DNA from: Deltaproteobacteria bacterium
GTDB taxonomy: Bacteria > Desulfobacterota > Anaeroferrophillalia > Anaeroferrophillales > Tharpellaceae
Direction of reading: 5' to 3'
Assembly (NCBI GenBank): GCA_030633185.1
Contig: DAOVTG010000069.1
Span: 1 to 10,797, forward strand
DNA: 10,797 nucleotides
Shown: positions 1-7,019 of the stretch, piece after piece
How positions within the stretch are numbered: position 1 is the stretch's first letter
Layout of the letters: every line of letters starts with the position of its first letter
The notes under the pieces: model-generated
Database searches by the model: none
Told to the model about the DNA's origin: nothing
The model's input: the letters and a program-made list of their open reading frames with translations, nothing else
Program-made: the position numbers and the translations under genes

Positions 1-8
1 AGTCACGG

Positions 9-135
9 GATGGCTAAGTAAAAATTTCGATATACAAGATGTTGTGGTTTTTCAGGCGCGAGACCATACATGTAGTATGTCGAGTGCCTGAAAAACCACA
101 ACAGCGCAGTAGATCGGACTTTTTACGACGCCATC
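9..135. repeat. Near-palindromic foldback element (MITE-like), about 127 bp
   Basis: The ends are imperfect terminal inverted repeats: 9-36 against the reverse complement of 108-135 agree at 21 of 28 positions, sharing GATGGC, then GTAAAAA, then CGAT. Inside lies a perfect 18-bp inverted repeat, 40-57 (TGTTGTGGTTTTTCAGGC) with 86-103, and a small inner hairpin CATAC/GTATG at 65-69 and 75-79. There is no coding sequence in it. From memory, palindromic repeats ending in a GACTTTTTACGAxxxCATC-like tail are scattered through many Desulfobacterota genomes; that is recollection and not checked. It could be a miniature inverted-repeat element or a REP-type repeat. It lies about 210 bp beyond the stop of the mutase small subunit. 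Confidence 0.7.
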
Positions 136-347
136 AAATCTTTATCCTTGACAGAAAGGTTGCCTCTTCCAATCTCAACTTTCCAATCAAATACTAAACG
201 AAAGCTTCATCGTCAATATGCGTAACACCATCTTAAACACAAATCGCAATTTGTGGCAATAATTGTTTTACGGTTTAAACTTAAAAAATAATACACCAAA
301 AAGGCAGGAAATGCGAAAGACTTCTTTAATTTTTAACGATACTATTA
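136..347. other. Gene-free spacer downstream of the mutase unit
   Basis: I see no credible coding sequence here on either strand. The stretch is AT-rich. It contains one small perfect hairpin at 238-255 (listed separately) and the palindrome GTTTAAAC at about 273-280. No tRNA or known RNA fold was recognised. With the foldback element at 9-135, this makes a 347-bp region without a gene. Confidence 0.5.
238..255 (-). terminator. Weak hairpin, possible terminator of the mutase unit
   Basis: A perfect 7-bp stem CACAAAT / ATTTGTG with a 4-nt loop sits about 93 nt past the icmB stop. On the minus strand it is followed only by TTTAAG, and the stem is AT-rich, so intrinsic termination would be weak. 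It is the only simple stem-loop between the stop and the foldback element. Low confidence. Confidence 0.2.
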
Positions 348-743
348 TTAAGCTACATTTTCACGAATCCAATTAATAGTCTCAGCTACCGGGCTGCCGG
401 GCGTAAAGATCGCCTTAACCCCGGCTCTCTGCAATACCGGTATATCGTCTTCAGGAATAATCCCGCCACCGAACACCGGGATGTCATCAGCCCCCTTTTC
501 AAGCAGGAGTTCGATAATCCGAGGAAACAGATACATATGAGCACCAGCCAAACTGCTGACCCCGATTACATCAACATCTTCCTGAATCGCGGTGGCAACG
601 ATCTCTTCCGGAGTCTGATGCAATCCTGTATAAACTACCTCAAAACCGGCATCCCGCAGCCCTCTAGCTATAATTTTAGCCCCACGATCATGACCATCAA
701 GACCCGGCTTGGCAACCAACACTTTAATTTTTTTATCACTCAT
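348..743 (-). CDS. icmB: Coenzyme-B12-binding small subunit of acyl-CoA mutase (isobutyryl-CoA mutase type)
   Basis: This 131-residue protein is a stand-alone B12-binding domain that pairs with the catalytic subunit encoded just upstream. Together they carry out radical carbon-skeleton rearrangement of an acyl-CoA in the cytoplasm. The signature DGHDRG at residues 16-21 gives the Asp16-x-His18-xx-Gly21 motif in which His replaces the lower axial ligand of cobalt. Lys12 completes the Lys-Asp-His set known from methylmalonyl-CoA mutase. SSL at 63-65 and GGG at 92-94 are the other conserved nucleotide-tail contacts. The length agrees with separate small subunits of this family (about 130-140 residues). 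The ATG is preceded by GAGG at good distance and the gap to icmA is 25 bp, so the two are cotranscribed. The family alone cannot tell methylmalonyl- from isobutyryl-CoA mutase; the symbol follows the large subunit. Confidence 0.88.
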   Translation of the reverse strand: MSDKKIKVLVAKPGLDGHDRGAKIIARGLRDAGFEVVYTGLHQTPEEIVATAIQEDVDVIGVSSLAGAHMYLFPRIIELLLEKGADDIPVFGGGIIPEDDIPVLQRAGVKAIFTPGSPVAETINWIRENVA

Positions 744-768
744 TGATCAAATCCTCATAACTATAATT

Positions 769-2445
769 TTAGAACATTCCGGGATCGGTGTAACGACCAT
801 AAACCTTACGCCAACAGTCACAAATCTCCTGCACACTGACGTGGGCTTTTACCGCATCAATAAGATACGGCATCAGATTATCGGTGCCTCGAGATGCCTT
901 CTCAATTGCGTTAAGACAGGCCTCAACCTGAGCCGCATCACGACTCTCCTTGACCTTGGCAAGACGCTGATTCTGGCGCCGCTCGACCACCGGATCGATA
1001 GTCAACAGATCAACTTTTAAAGCCTCATCCATCTGATATTTGTTGACCCCGACAATAATCTTTTCACCTTCATCCACTTGATGCTGATAGTTATAAGCGG
1101 CATCAGCAATCTCTTTTTGCGGAAAACCTACATCAATGGCTTTGAGAATGCCGCCCATATCATCGATCTTCTGAATATAGTCAAGAGCTTTTTTCTCCAT
1201 CTCATTAGTCAGAGACTCAACAAAATAGGAACCGGCCAGAGGGTCGATAGTATTGGTAACGCCGATCTCCTCACCAACAATCTGCTGGGTCCGCAAAGCG
1301 ATGGTCACGGCGTGTTCGGTCGGCAGAGATAAAGTCTCGTCAAGGGAGTTGGTATGCAGAGACTGGGTTCCGCCAAGAACCGCTGAAAGGGCCTGAAAGG
1401 AGGTTCTAATCACGTTATTGTACGGTTGTTGGGCCGTCAGAGAACAACCGGCCGTCTGGGTATGAAAACGCAAAAGCCAAGATTTGGGATCCTTGGCCCC
1501 GAAACGATCACGCATGAAACGCGCCCACATCCGGCGGGCAGCCCGATATTTGGCAATTTCCTCAAAGAAATCGGCATGTGCATTAAAAAAGAAGGAAAGA
1601 CGCGGAGCAAAAGAATCAACATCCAGACCACGATCAATACAGGCCTGAACATAACCGAGGCCGTCGGCAAGCGTAAAAGCAAGTTCCTGCACCGCCGTCG
1701 ATCCGGCTTCGCGGATATGGTAGCCACTGATACTGATCGTATTCCAGCGAGGTACCTCTTTGGTGCAAAACTCAACCGTATCAACAATGATCCGCATTGA
1801 TGGATCAGGCGGCAGCATAAAGGTTTTCTGGGCGATGAACTCCTTAAGCACATCATTCTGGATGGTTCCGCCGATCTTATCACGACTTACCCCTTTATTT
1901 TCCGCCGTTGCGACATACATCGCCAGCAAAATTGCGGCCGGGGGATTAATGGTCATCGATGTCGTAACCTTATCCATGGGGATGCCCTCAAAAAGGATCT
2001 CCATGTCATCTATGGTATCAATCGCAACTCCGCACTTTCCGACTTCGCCCAAAGACATCGGGCTGTCGGAATCATAACCCATCAAGGTCGGCATATCAAA
2101 AGCCGTACTCAAACCCGTCTCACCATGATCCATAAGATAGTGAAAACGGGCATTGGTCTCTTCAGCTCCGCCCATTCCGGCAAATTGGCGCATCGTCCAG
2201 AGACGACCCCTGTGCATACTGGTCTGCACCCCCCGGGTATAAGGAAACTGACCGGGAAAACCAAGATCGTTTTCATAGTCAAGTTCACTGATATCTTCCG
2301 GAGTATAGATATTTTTGATCTCTTCGTCAGAGATCGTGGAGAAACGCTCAAGGCGCTCAGGCGCTTTTGCTAAACTTTTTGCCAACAGTTTTTCCCACTC
2401 CTGATGGCGCTCAGCAACCCTCTCTACGGTTGTTTTGGTAAACAT
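769..2445 (-). CDS. icmA: Acyl-CoA mutase large catalytic subunit, isobutyryl-CoA mutase signature
   Basis: This 558-residue TIM-barrel subunit belongs to the methylmalonyl-CoA mutase family but lacks the B12 domain, which is the next gene. It aligns with the Propionibacterium enzyme with an offset of one residue: Gln197 is Gln196 (TIQND) and His244 is His243 (SGYHIREAG), so the catalytic core is intact. The specificity residues differ: Tyr89 is Phe88 (RQFAG) and Arg207 is Gln206 (KEFIAQK). Phe and Gln are the residues known for isobutyryl-CoA mutase (Phe80, Gln198 in Streptomyces). MPTLMGYDSD at 118-127 also resembles that enzyme. Ala115 occupies the place where 2-hydroxyisobutyryl-CoA mutase has Asp. 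The inferred reaction is isobutyryl-CoA to n-butyryl-CoA, reversible. Start ATG follows AGGGAGAG; the gap to the upstream dehydrogenase is 20 bp. Automatic labelling would probably call it methylmalonyl-CoA mutase. I am sure of the family and fairly sure of the specificity. Confidence 0.9.
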   Translation of the reverse strand: MFTKTTVERVAERHQEWEKLLAKSLAKAPERLERFSTISDEEIKNIYTPEDISELDYENDLGFPGQFPYTRGVQTSMHRGRLWTMRQFAGMGGAEETNARFHYLMDHGETGLSTAFDMPTLMGYDSDSPMSLGEVGKCGVAIDTIDDMEILFEGIPMDKVTTSMTINPPAAILLAMYVATAENKGVSRDKIGGTIQNDVLKEFIAQKTFMLPPDPSMRIIVDTVEFCTKEVPRWNTISISGYHIREAGSTAVQELAFTLADGLGYVQACIDRGLDVDSFAPRLSFFFNAHADFFEEIAKYRAARRMWARFMRDRFGAKDPKSWLLRFHTQTAGCSLTAQQPYNNVIRTSFQALSAVLGGTQSLHTNSLDETLSLPTEHAVTIALRTQQIVGEEIGVTNTIDPLAGSYFVESLTNEMEKKALDYIQKIDDMGGILKAIDVGFPQKEIADAAYNYQHQVDEGEKIIVGVNKYQMDEALKVDLLTIDPVVERRQNQRLAKVKESRDAAQVEACLNAIEKASRGTDNLMPYLIDAVKAHVSVQEICDCWRKVYGRYTDPGMF

Positions 2446-2465
2446 TAATTCTCTCCCTATGAAAG

Positions 2466-3614
2466 CTACAAGCGTCCCAGTATCTGTTGGGCGATGACCA
2501 AACGTTGAATCTCCGAAGTACCTTCGTAGATGGTTGTAACCCGGACGTCGCGATAGAGTCTTTCGACCGGATATTCCGCCGTATAACCATTACCACCAAG
2601 CACCTGAACCGCCTGATAGCAGGCCCGATTGGCAGCTTCGGAGGCATAGAGTTTAGCCATTGAAGCAGCCGTCGTAAAAGTCTTTTTCTGCTGCTTTAAG
2701 AAAGCTGCCTGCATAGTCAGAAGACGAGCCGCTTCAAGTTCAGTGTAGGTATCTGCAAAACGCCATTGCAGACCCTGGAAAGTGGCAATCGGACGACCAA
2801 ACTGCTCCCTCTCCTTGGCATATTCAGCAGCATAATCAATCGCTTCAAGGCCAATCCCCAAGGCTAATGAAGCAATCCCGATGCGACCGCCATCAAGAGC
2901 CATAAATGCGATTTTAAGGCCAAAGCCCTCTTCGCCGAGAAGGTTTTCGACCGGAATCAAACAATCATCAAAAACTATCTCGTTAGTACAGGAACCACAC
3001 TGCCCCATCTTCTCTTCAGCTTTACTGACGCTAAAACCCGGAGTTCCTTTCTCAACCAGAAAAGCACTGATCCGCTGACTGCGAGACGCATCTTTATCGG
3101 TCACCATCCAGACCACAAAAACACCGGCATATTCGGCACTCGTAATAAAAATCTTGCTGCCGTTAAGACGATAATGATCACCCTCTTTTACGGCCGTGGC
3201 CCGCATGCCGCCGGGGTCGGAACCGGCCATCGATTCGGTCAGGCCGAAAGCGCCAGCCGAATATTCACCGCTGCAGATACGGGGGACATATTTTAGTTTC
3301 TGTTCTTCATTACCAAATGCACAAATAACTTCGGCCACCATATTGGTCACCGACATGGTCACAGCGGTCGCCGCACAAGCTCTGGCAACCTCAATCATAC
3401 CTAGACTGTAAGGCAAAACCCCGACTTCAGCCCCGCCATAATTTTCCGGGATATTCATCCCCATAAACCCTAAGCCCGCCATTTTCTTGAGGTTGGCAAG
3501 ATCCATCCGGTGTTCTTTATCCAAAATAGCAGCGTTGGGTTTAAGCTCACTTTGAGCAAAATCCCGAACTACTTCCTGAATCATCAATTCGTCATCGTTA
3601 AGAAAAAAATCCAT
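2466..3614 (-). CDS. Acyl-CoA dehydrogenase, first gene of the mutase unit
   Basis: This 382-residue FAD enzyme introduces the alpha-beta double bond into an acyl-CoA and hands electrons to Etf. Visible are the FAD-binding stretch FGLTESMAGSD (123-133), KIFITSAEYAG (154-164), the second family signature around GGNGYTAEYPVERLYRD (340-356) and the catalytic base Glu364 in IYEGTSE. That base position is typical of short-chain, butyryl-CoA-type enzymes. It is a paralogue of the dehydrogenase at 5868-7007 but differs at residues 203-210 (MGQCGSCT here, LGIRGSST there). The first three residues of that stretch resemble isobutyryl-CoA dehydrogenase. Standing directly before the mutase genes, it probably acts on butyryl-CoA or isobutyryl-CoA; sequence alone does not decide which. 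GGTGG lies 9 nt before the ATG, a modest ribosome site. Confidence 0.92.
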   Translation of the reverse strand: MDFFLNDDELMIQEVVRDFAQSELKPNAAILDKEHRMDLANLKKMAGLGFMGMNIPENYGGAEVGVLPYSLGMIEVARACAATAVTMSVTNMVAEVICAFGNEEQKLKYVPRICSGEYSAGAFGLTESMAGSDPGGMRATAVKEGDHYRLNGSKIFITSAEYAGVFVVWMVTDKDASRSQRISAFLVEKGTPGFSVSKAEEKMGQCGSCTNEIVFDDCLIPVENLLGEEGFGLKIAFMALDGGRIGIASLALGIGLEAIDYAAEYAKEREQFGRPIATFQGLQWRFADTYTELEAARLLTMQAAFLKQQKKTFTTAASMAKLYASEAANRACYQAVQVLGGNGYTAEYPVERLYRDVRVTTIYEGTSEIQRLVIAQQILGRL

Positions 3615-3662
3615 TTGATATCCACCAAACCATCTCTTTTAAAACTTTTAAAAAGTATAGAA

Positions 3663-3715
3663 CGTCTTTTTATAAAGACGGGTGATTGCGTACACCAAAT
3701 CACATTTATTGTCAA
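3663..3715 (-). promoter_or_regulatory. Putative promoter and operator of the dehydrogenase-mutase unit
   Basis: On the minus strand a perfect TTGACA (-35-like) lies at 3715-3710. A spacer of 17 bp leads to TACGCA at 3692-3687, a poor -10. Between and across these lies an inverted repeat GTGATT-N10-AATCAC (3682-3687 and 3698-3703), which could be an operator that helps or blocks RNA polymerase. Further downstream a perfect 7-bp hairpin, CGTCTTT/AAAGACG at 3663-3680, would be in the leader. The position just after a terminator and before the first gene of a unit supports a promoter here. The poor -10 keeps confidence low. Confidence 0.35.
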
Positions 3716-3773
3716 CTAAAAGCAGTTTACGTGAGCTGGCAAAAAGAGTCTAAAGAAAAGCCGATAAAGAGAC

Positions 3774-3815
3774 AAAAGCCCCCGAATCAACTAAAAAATT
3801 GATTCGGGGGCTTTT
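3774..3815 (-). terminator. Strong intrinsic terminator after etfA unit (17-bp stem)
   Basis: The arms 3774-3790 (AAAAGCCCCCGAATCAA) and 3799-3815 are perfect reverse complements with an 8-nt A-rich loop. The GC-rich core is flanked by A and T runs on both sides, so it could act in both directions. In the minus direction it ends in TTTTGTCTCTTT. It separates the six-gene etf run from the dehydrogenase-mutase unit. No plus-strand gene ends here, so its work is probably on minus-strand transcripts. Confidence 0.85.
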
Positions 3816-3881
3816 TATGTTTATGTTGACTTTAACGTGAAGTAGAGAACGCCGCGAACTTTGCTTCGCCCTGCTTCGCAA

Positions 3882-4036
3882 GGGGACACGGCTCAGCCCG
3901 GCTCGGGCTAAAGCCCTGCCTGGAGACATGTCCCCGCATCGAGACAGTCAGAAGACGAAGTAAAAGCTTCCACCCTGTCTCGGTTGGGGTCAATGCTTTG
4001 CGTCAATGCGAAGCATTTATGCAATGCTTTGACCCC
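3882..4036. repeat. Cluster of three consecutive stem-loops in the intergenic region
   Basis: Three inverted repeats stand head to tail. The first is GGGGACA (3882-3888) with TGTCCCC (3929-3935), enclosing AGCCCG-GCT-CGGGCT (3895-3909). The second is CGAGACAG (3940-3947) with CTGTCTCG (3975-3982). The third is GGGGTCAA (3986-3993) with TTGACCCC (4029-4036). No open reading frame of useful length covers them. The gaps between them are only 3-4 nt, so the stretch could form a three-hairpin RNA in the 3' untranslated part of the etfA transcript, or it is a nest of REP-like palindromes. It lies in the 470-bp gene-free stretch 3615-4084. Confidence 0.6.
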
Positions 4037-4081
4037 ATTCAAGAGGGCGAAGCAAAATAACAAACTACCCTCTTTAACTTA
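4026..4081 (+). repeat. 56-bp dispersed intergenic repeat, copy A
   Basis: This stretch matches the reverse complement of 10542-10597 at 50 of 56 positions without gaps. The shared core includes GCTTTGACCCCATT, AAGAGGGCG and AAACTACCCTCT. The copy ends 3 bp from the etfA stop codon. Internally, AGAGGG (4042-4047) can pair with CCCTCT (4068-4073), so the copy itself has fold-back potential. Confidence 0.85.
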
Positions 4082-4084
4082 ACC

Positions 4085-5050
4085 TTATTGCACCTCTTTG
4101 AGCTTTTCGATCAAAGCCGGAATTACCTTATTAAGATCACCTTCGATACCATAATCGGCAACATTGAAAATATTGGCTTCTTCGTCTTTATTGATACCAA
4201 CAATAAACTTGGAAGAACCCATTCCGGCCAGATGCTGAATCGCACCGGAGATACCGGCAGCAACGTAGAGATTGGGACTGACCACTTTTCCGGTCTGACC
4301 AACCTGGGCGGCATGCTCACGCCAACCGGCATCAACCGCCGCACGGGATGAACCAACTGCAGCCCCGAGAGCATCAGCCAGATCTTCGATCAGTTTAAAA
4401 CCTTCAGAACCGCCAAGTCCACGACCACCGGAACAGATAATATCCGCTTCAGTCAATTCCGGACGATCACCGGACGACATTTCCGACCCGGTAACCGTCA
4501 CTTTAGCAGCCGGGATTTCCGGCGCAAAATCAACCACAGCACCAGCAGCTCCTTCACTTTCCTCAATGGGAAAAACATTGGGACGCAGGGTCGCCATACG
4601 AGTCGGCCCGGCAACCTTGAAACTACCAATCGCTTTACCGGCATAAATCGGATGTTTAAAAAGATAGTCACCATCGGCTGAACTTACTTCAATACAGTCA
4701 CTAACCAGACCGCAATCAGCTTTTGCCGCAGCTCTGGGTGCCAACTCTTTACCGATAGCACTATGACCAAGCAGAACCAGGGCCGGGGTCTCATGGACAA
4801 TATAAGCAGCCAGGACGGCGGCATAAGATTCAACCGTATAAACGGCCAAAGCTTCATTGTCAACTACGGCAATCTCATCGACGCCATATTTTTTTAATTC
4901 ATCAGCCAAATGGGCAACTCCGCTGCCGATGAGCAAGGCCTTCAAAGTTTTACCGGAAGCAACCGCCAAACGTTTACCCTCACTCAAAGCTTCAAAGGTA
5001 ATTTTACGCAAATTTTGATCGCGTTGTTCAACACATACTACAATACTCAT
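4085..5050 (-). CDS. etfA: Electron transfer flavoprotein alpha subunit
   Basis: This 321-residue protein pairs with EtfB and carries the FAD that receives electrons from acyl-CoA dehydrogenases. The C-terminal FAD domain is complete. It has SGGRGLGG (207-214), GSSRAAVDAGW (233-243), VGQTGKVVSP (250-259), the family signature LYVAAGISGAIQHLAG (261-276), NKDEEANIF (287-295) and ADYGIEGDL (298-306). No ferredoxin-type iron-sulfur extension is present, unlike some anaerobic EtfA proteins. The gap to etfB is 14 bp. The ribosome site AAGGGGAG overlaps the etfB stop codon, so translation is probably coupled. It is the last gene before the terminator. Confidence 0.96.
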   Translation of the reverse strand: MSIVVCVEQRDQNLRKITFEALSEGKRLAVASGKTLKALLIGSGVAHLADELKKYGVDEIAVVDNEALAVYTVESYAAVLAAYIVHETPALVLLGHSAIGKELAPRAAAKADCGLVSDCIEVSSADGDYLFKHPIYAGKAIGSFKVAGPTRMATLRPNVFPIEESEGAAGAVVDFAPEIPAAKVTVTGSEMSSGDRPELTEADIICSGGRGLGGSEGFKLIEDLADALGAAVGSSRAAVDAGWREHAAQVGQTGKVVSPNLYVAAGISGAIQHLAGMGSSKFIVGINKDEEANIFNVADYGIEGDLNKVIPALIEKLKEVQ

Positions 5051-5064
5051 TTTTAAATCTCCCC

Positions 5065-5844
5065 TTAAATTACCTTAGCTTCTTCTTGTAATAACTGAAC
5101 CAATTTGGCAACCACTTCATCGACCTCGCCGGTCAACCTCTGTCCCGCCTTACGGGCCGGCGGCAACTCGGCGACAACAAGCTCAACCTTCGAGGCAACA
5201 TCGTCGGCACTTAAACCCAAATCGGCAAGCGAAAGAACTTCCAGCGGTTTGCGTTTGGCTTTCATAATCCCCGGCAATGAGGGGTAACGAACCTCATTGA
5301 GACCTTTCTGAGCGCTGATCAGAGCCGGCAGGGTAAGCTCCAAGGTTTCACTTCCGCCATCAATTTCACGGGTAGCAGTGGCCTTACCATCACTTATTTC
5401 GCAATCGGTTACAACATTGGCCTGAGCCAGATCCAATCTTGCCGCAAGCTGTGAAGGAACCTGAGCCGCACCATCATCTACCGCCTCTTTACCGGTAAAG
5501 ATAACATCAAAACCAGCTTCTTTGTCACTCAGTAATTTTGCCAAAGCCACGGAGACGGCGCGGCTGTCAGCACCAACCAAAGCCGGGTCATTAATCAAAA
5601 ATGCGCGATCGGCACCCATGGCCAGACAGTAACGCAAGGCTTCCTGAGCCTTATCACCACCGACGGTCACGACCACGACCTCACCACCATCTTTCTCTTT
5701 GGTTCGAATCGCCTCTTCGACGGCATACTCGTCGTAAGGATTAACGATCATGTTGACCCCTTCATCAGAGATCTGACCATCACCACCGACAACAATTTTG
5801 GCTTCGGTGTCAAAGGTCTGTTTGATACAGGCTACAATCTTCAC
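5065..5844 (-). CDS. etfB: Electron transfer flavoprotein beta subunit
   Basis: This 259-residue protein is the beta subunit of the soluble Etf dimer that serves the two acyl-CoA dehydrogenases of the window. It has the MKIVACIKQ start, QEALRYCLAMGADRAF (67-82), the nucleotide-binding GKEAVDDGAAQ (118-128) and the partner-recognition loop GLNEVRYPSLPGIMKAKRK (181-199). The loop and the LEVLSLADLG that follows resemble mitochondrial and proteobacterial EtfB more than the clostridial bifurcating type, which usually reads PRYMS in this loop. I infer a non-bifurcating role, passing electrons to a membrane Etf:quinone-type oxidoreductase not in this window. Translation starts at GTG (5844-5842), supported by an AGGAGG site 8 nt upstream. 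Gap to bcd 23 bp. Confidence 0.95.
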   Translation of the reverse strand: MKIVACIKQTFDTEAKIVVGGDGQISDEGVNMIVNPYDEYAVEEAIRTKEKDGGEVVVVTVGGDKAQEALRYCLAMGADRAFLINDPALVGADSRAVSVALAKLLSDKEAGFDVIFTGKEAVDDGAAQVPSQLAARLDLAQANVVTDCEISDGKATATREIDGGSETLELTLPALISAQKGLNEVRYPSLPGIMKAKRKPLEVLSLADLGLSADDVASKVELVVAELPPARKAGQRLTGEVDEVVAKLVQLLQEEAKVI

Positions 5845-5852
5845 AACACTTC

Positions 5853-5858
5853 CCTCCT
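5853..5858 (-). promoter_or_regulatory. Ribosome binding site AGGAGG deciding the GTG start of etfB
   Basis: A full AGGAGG on the minus strand stands 8 nt before the GTG at 5844-5842. The reading frame from this GTG gives the expected MKIVACIKQ N-terminus of EtfB, which makes GTG rather than a later ATG the start. Confidence 0.85.
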
Positions 5859-5867
5859 ATTTTAAGA

Positions 5868-7007
5868 TTACTTTAAAATGTTAGTTGCAATAACCAAGCG
5901 CATGATTTCACTGGTACCTTCGTAGATTTCGGTAATCTTGGCATCGCGAAAATAGCGTTCCATCGGATAATCCGTGGTATAACCATAGCCACCGAGAATC
6001 TGAATTCCCTGGGTAGCGGCTTTCATGGCGGTTTCGGCGGCCATCAATTTTGCCATGGCCGCTTCTTTACCAAAAGGTTGGCCCTGATCTTTAAGATAAG
6101 CGGCCCGGTGAGTAAGCAGCCTGGCGGCTTCGTAGTGGGTCGAGAGATCCGCCAACATCCACTGAATCGCCTGTAATTTGGCAATCGGCTTGCCGAACTG
6201 AACCCTCTCTTTGGCGTAAGCCGCAGCATCTTCAATCGCGGCCCGGGCGATACCCAAAGCCTGTGAAGCAATCCCGATGCGGCCGCCGTCAAGTGTCGTC
6301 AGGGCTATTTTGAAACCCTTGCCAACCTCACCGAGGAGATTTTCTTTGGGAATTCGGCAATCCTCAAAAACCAGCTCCGCCGTTGAACTGCCCCGAATAC
6401 CAAGCTTATCTTCCACGGTGCCAACACTGAAACCGGGATTATCGAGATCGACAATAAAAGCACTTAAGCCGCGATGGCCCTGGGCTTTATCAGTTATAGC
6501 AATAACCACACTGTAGTCAGCCTCATTGCCATTAGTAATAAAGATCTTGCGGCCATTAATAATCCACTCATCACCATTCAAGACGGCAGTCGTCGAAAGG
6601 TTGGCGGCATCGGATCCGGCATTGGATTCAGTCAATCCCAGACAACCCAGTTTCCGGCCACTGGCCATATCGGCCAAATACTTCTGCTTCTGTTCTTCGG
6701 TACCGAAAATCTTTACCGGATCGCAAGCCAAAGAATTATTCACCGACATAATCACCCCGGTTGCAGCACAGTGGCGTGAGATCTCCTCGATAGCAATGGC
6801 ATAACAGATATTGCTCATCCCGGAACCTTCATATTCAACCGGAACACTAACCCCCATCAAACCGAGCTCACCCATCTTTTTGACAGTAGCAGCTGGATAT
6901 TTGTGCTCTTTATCAACCTCTTTAGCAAGCGGTTTCACCTCTTTTTCGGCGAAATCACGAGCCATTTGCAACATCATCCGCTCTTCATCGGTATAGGCAA
7001 ATTCCAT
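5868..7007 (-). CDS. bcd: Butyryl-CoA-type acyl-CoA dehydrogenase
   Basis: This 379-residue FAD enzyme is a short-chain acyl-CoA dehydrogenase. It has LGLTESNAGSD (123-133), KIFITNGNEAD (154-164), KLGIRGSSTAELVFEDC (201-217), GGYGYTTDYPMERYFRD (339-355) and the catalytic base Glu363 in IYEGTSE. The length and base position fit butyryl-CoA dehydrogenases. The place between hbd and etfBA matches the classical bcd-etfBA-hbd grouping, so the substrate is most likely butyryl-CoA/crotonyl-CoA, with EtfBA as electron partner. The ribosome site AAAGGA overlaps the hbd stop (gap 12 bp), which indicates coupled translation. The dehydrogenase at 2466-3614 is a divergent paralogue. Whether it works in the oxidative or reductive direction is not visible; the Etf type favours oxidation. 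Confidence 0.93.
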   Translation of the reverse strand: MEFAYTDEERMMLQMARDFAEKEVKPLAKEVDKEHKYPAATVKKMGELGLMGVSVPVEYEGSGMSNICYAIAIEEISRHCAATGVIMSVNNSLACDPVKIFGTEEQKQKYLADMASGRKLGCLGLTESNAGSDAANLSTTAVLNGDEWIINGRKIFITNGNEADYSVVIAITDKAQGHRGLSAFIVDLDNPGFSVGTVEDKLGIRGSSTAELVFEDCRIPKENLLGEVGKGFKIALTTLDGGRIGIASQALGIARAAIEDAAAYAKERVQFGKPIAKLQAIQWMLADLSTHYEAARLLTHRAAYLKDQGQPFGKEAAMAKLMAAETAMKAATQGIQILGGYGYTTDYPMERYFRDAKITEIYEGTSEIMRLVIATNILK

Positions 7008-7019
7008 AATTGTTATCCT

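Noticed and set aside
1437..1883. Minus-strand open frame of 148 codons inside the mutase gene, in another frame
   Set aside because: It is rich in Arg, Leu and Pro and lies wholly within icmA, whose own frame is intact and conserved; a shadow frame.
769..2445. Propionate pathway role as methylmalonyl-CoA mutase
   Set aside because: The carboxylate-binding Arg and the partner Tyr are replaced, and no epimerase or propionyl-CoA carboxylase is in the window; kept only as the fallback family name.
3615..3773. Cobalamin riboswitch ahead of the B12-dependent mutase unit
   Set aside because: No B12-box-like sequence or large leader fold was seen; only short inverted repeats are present.
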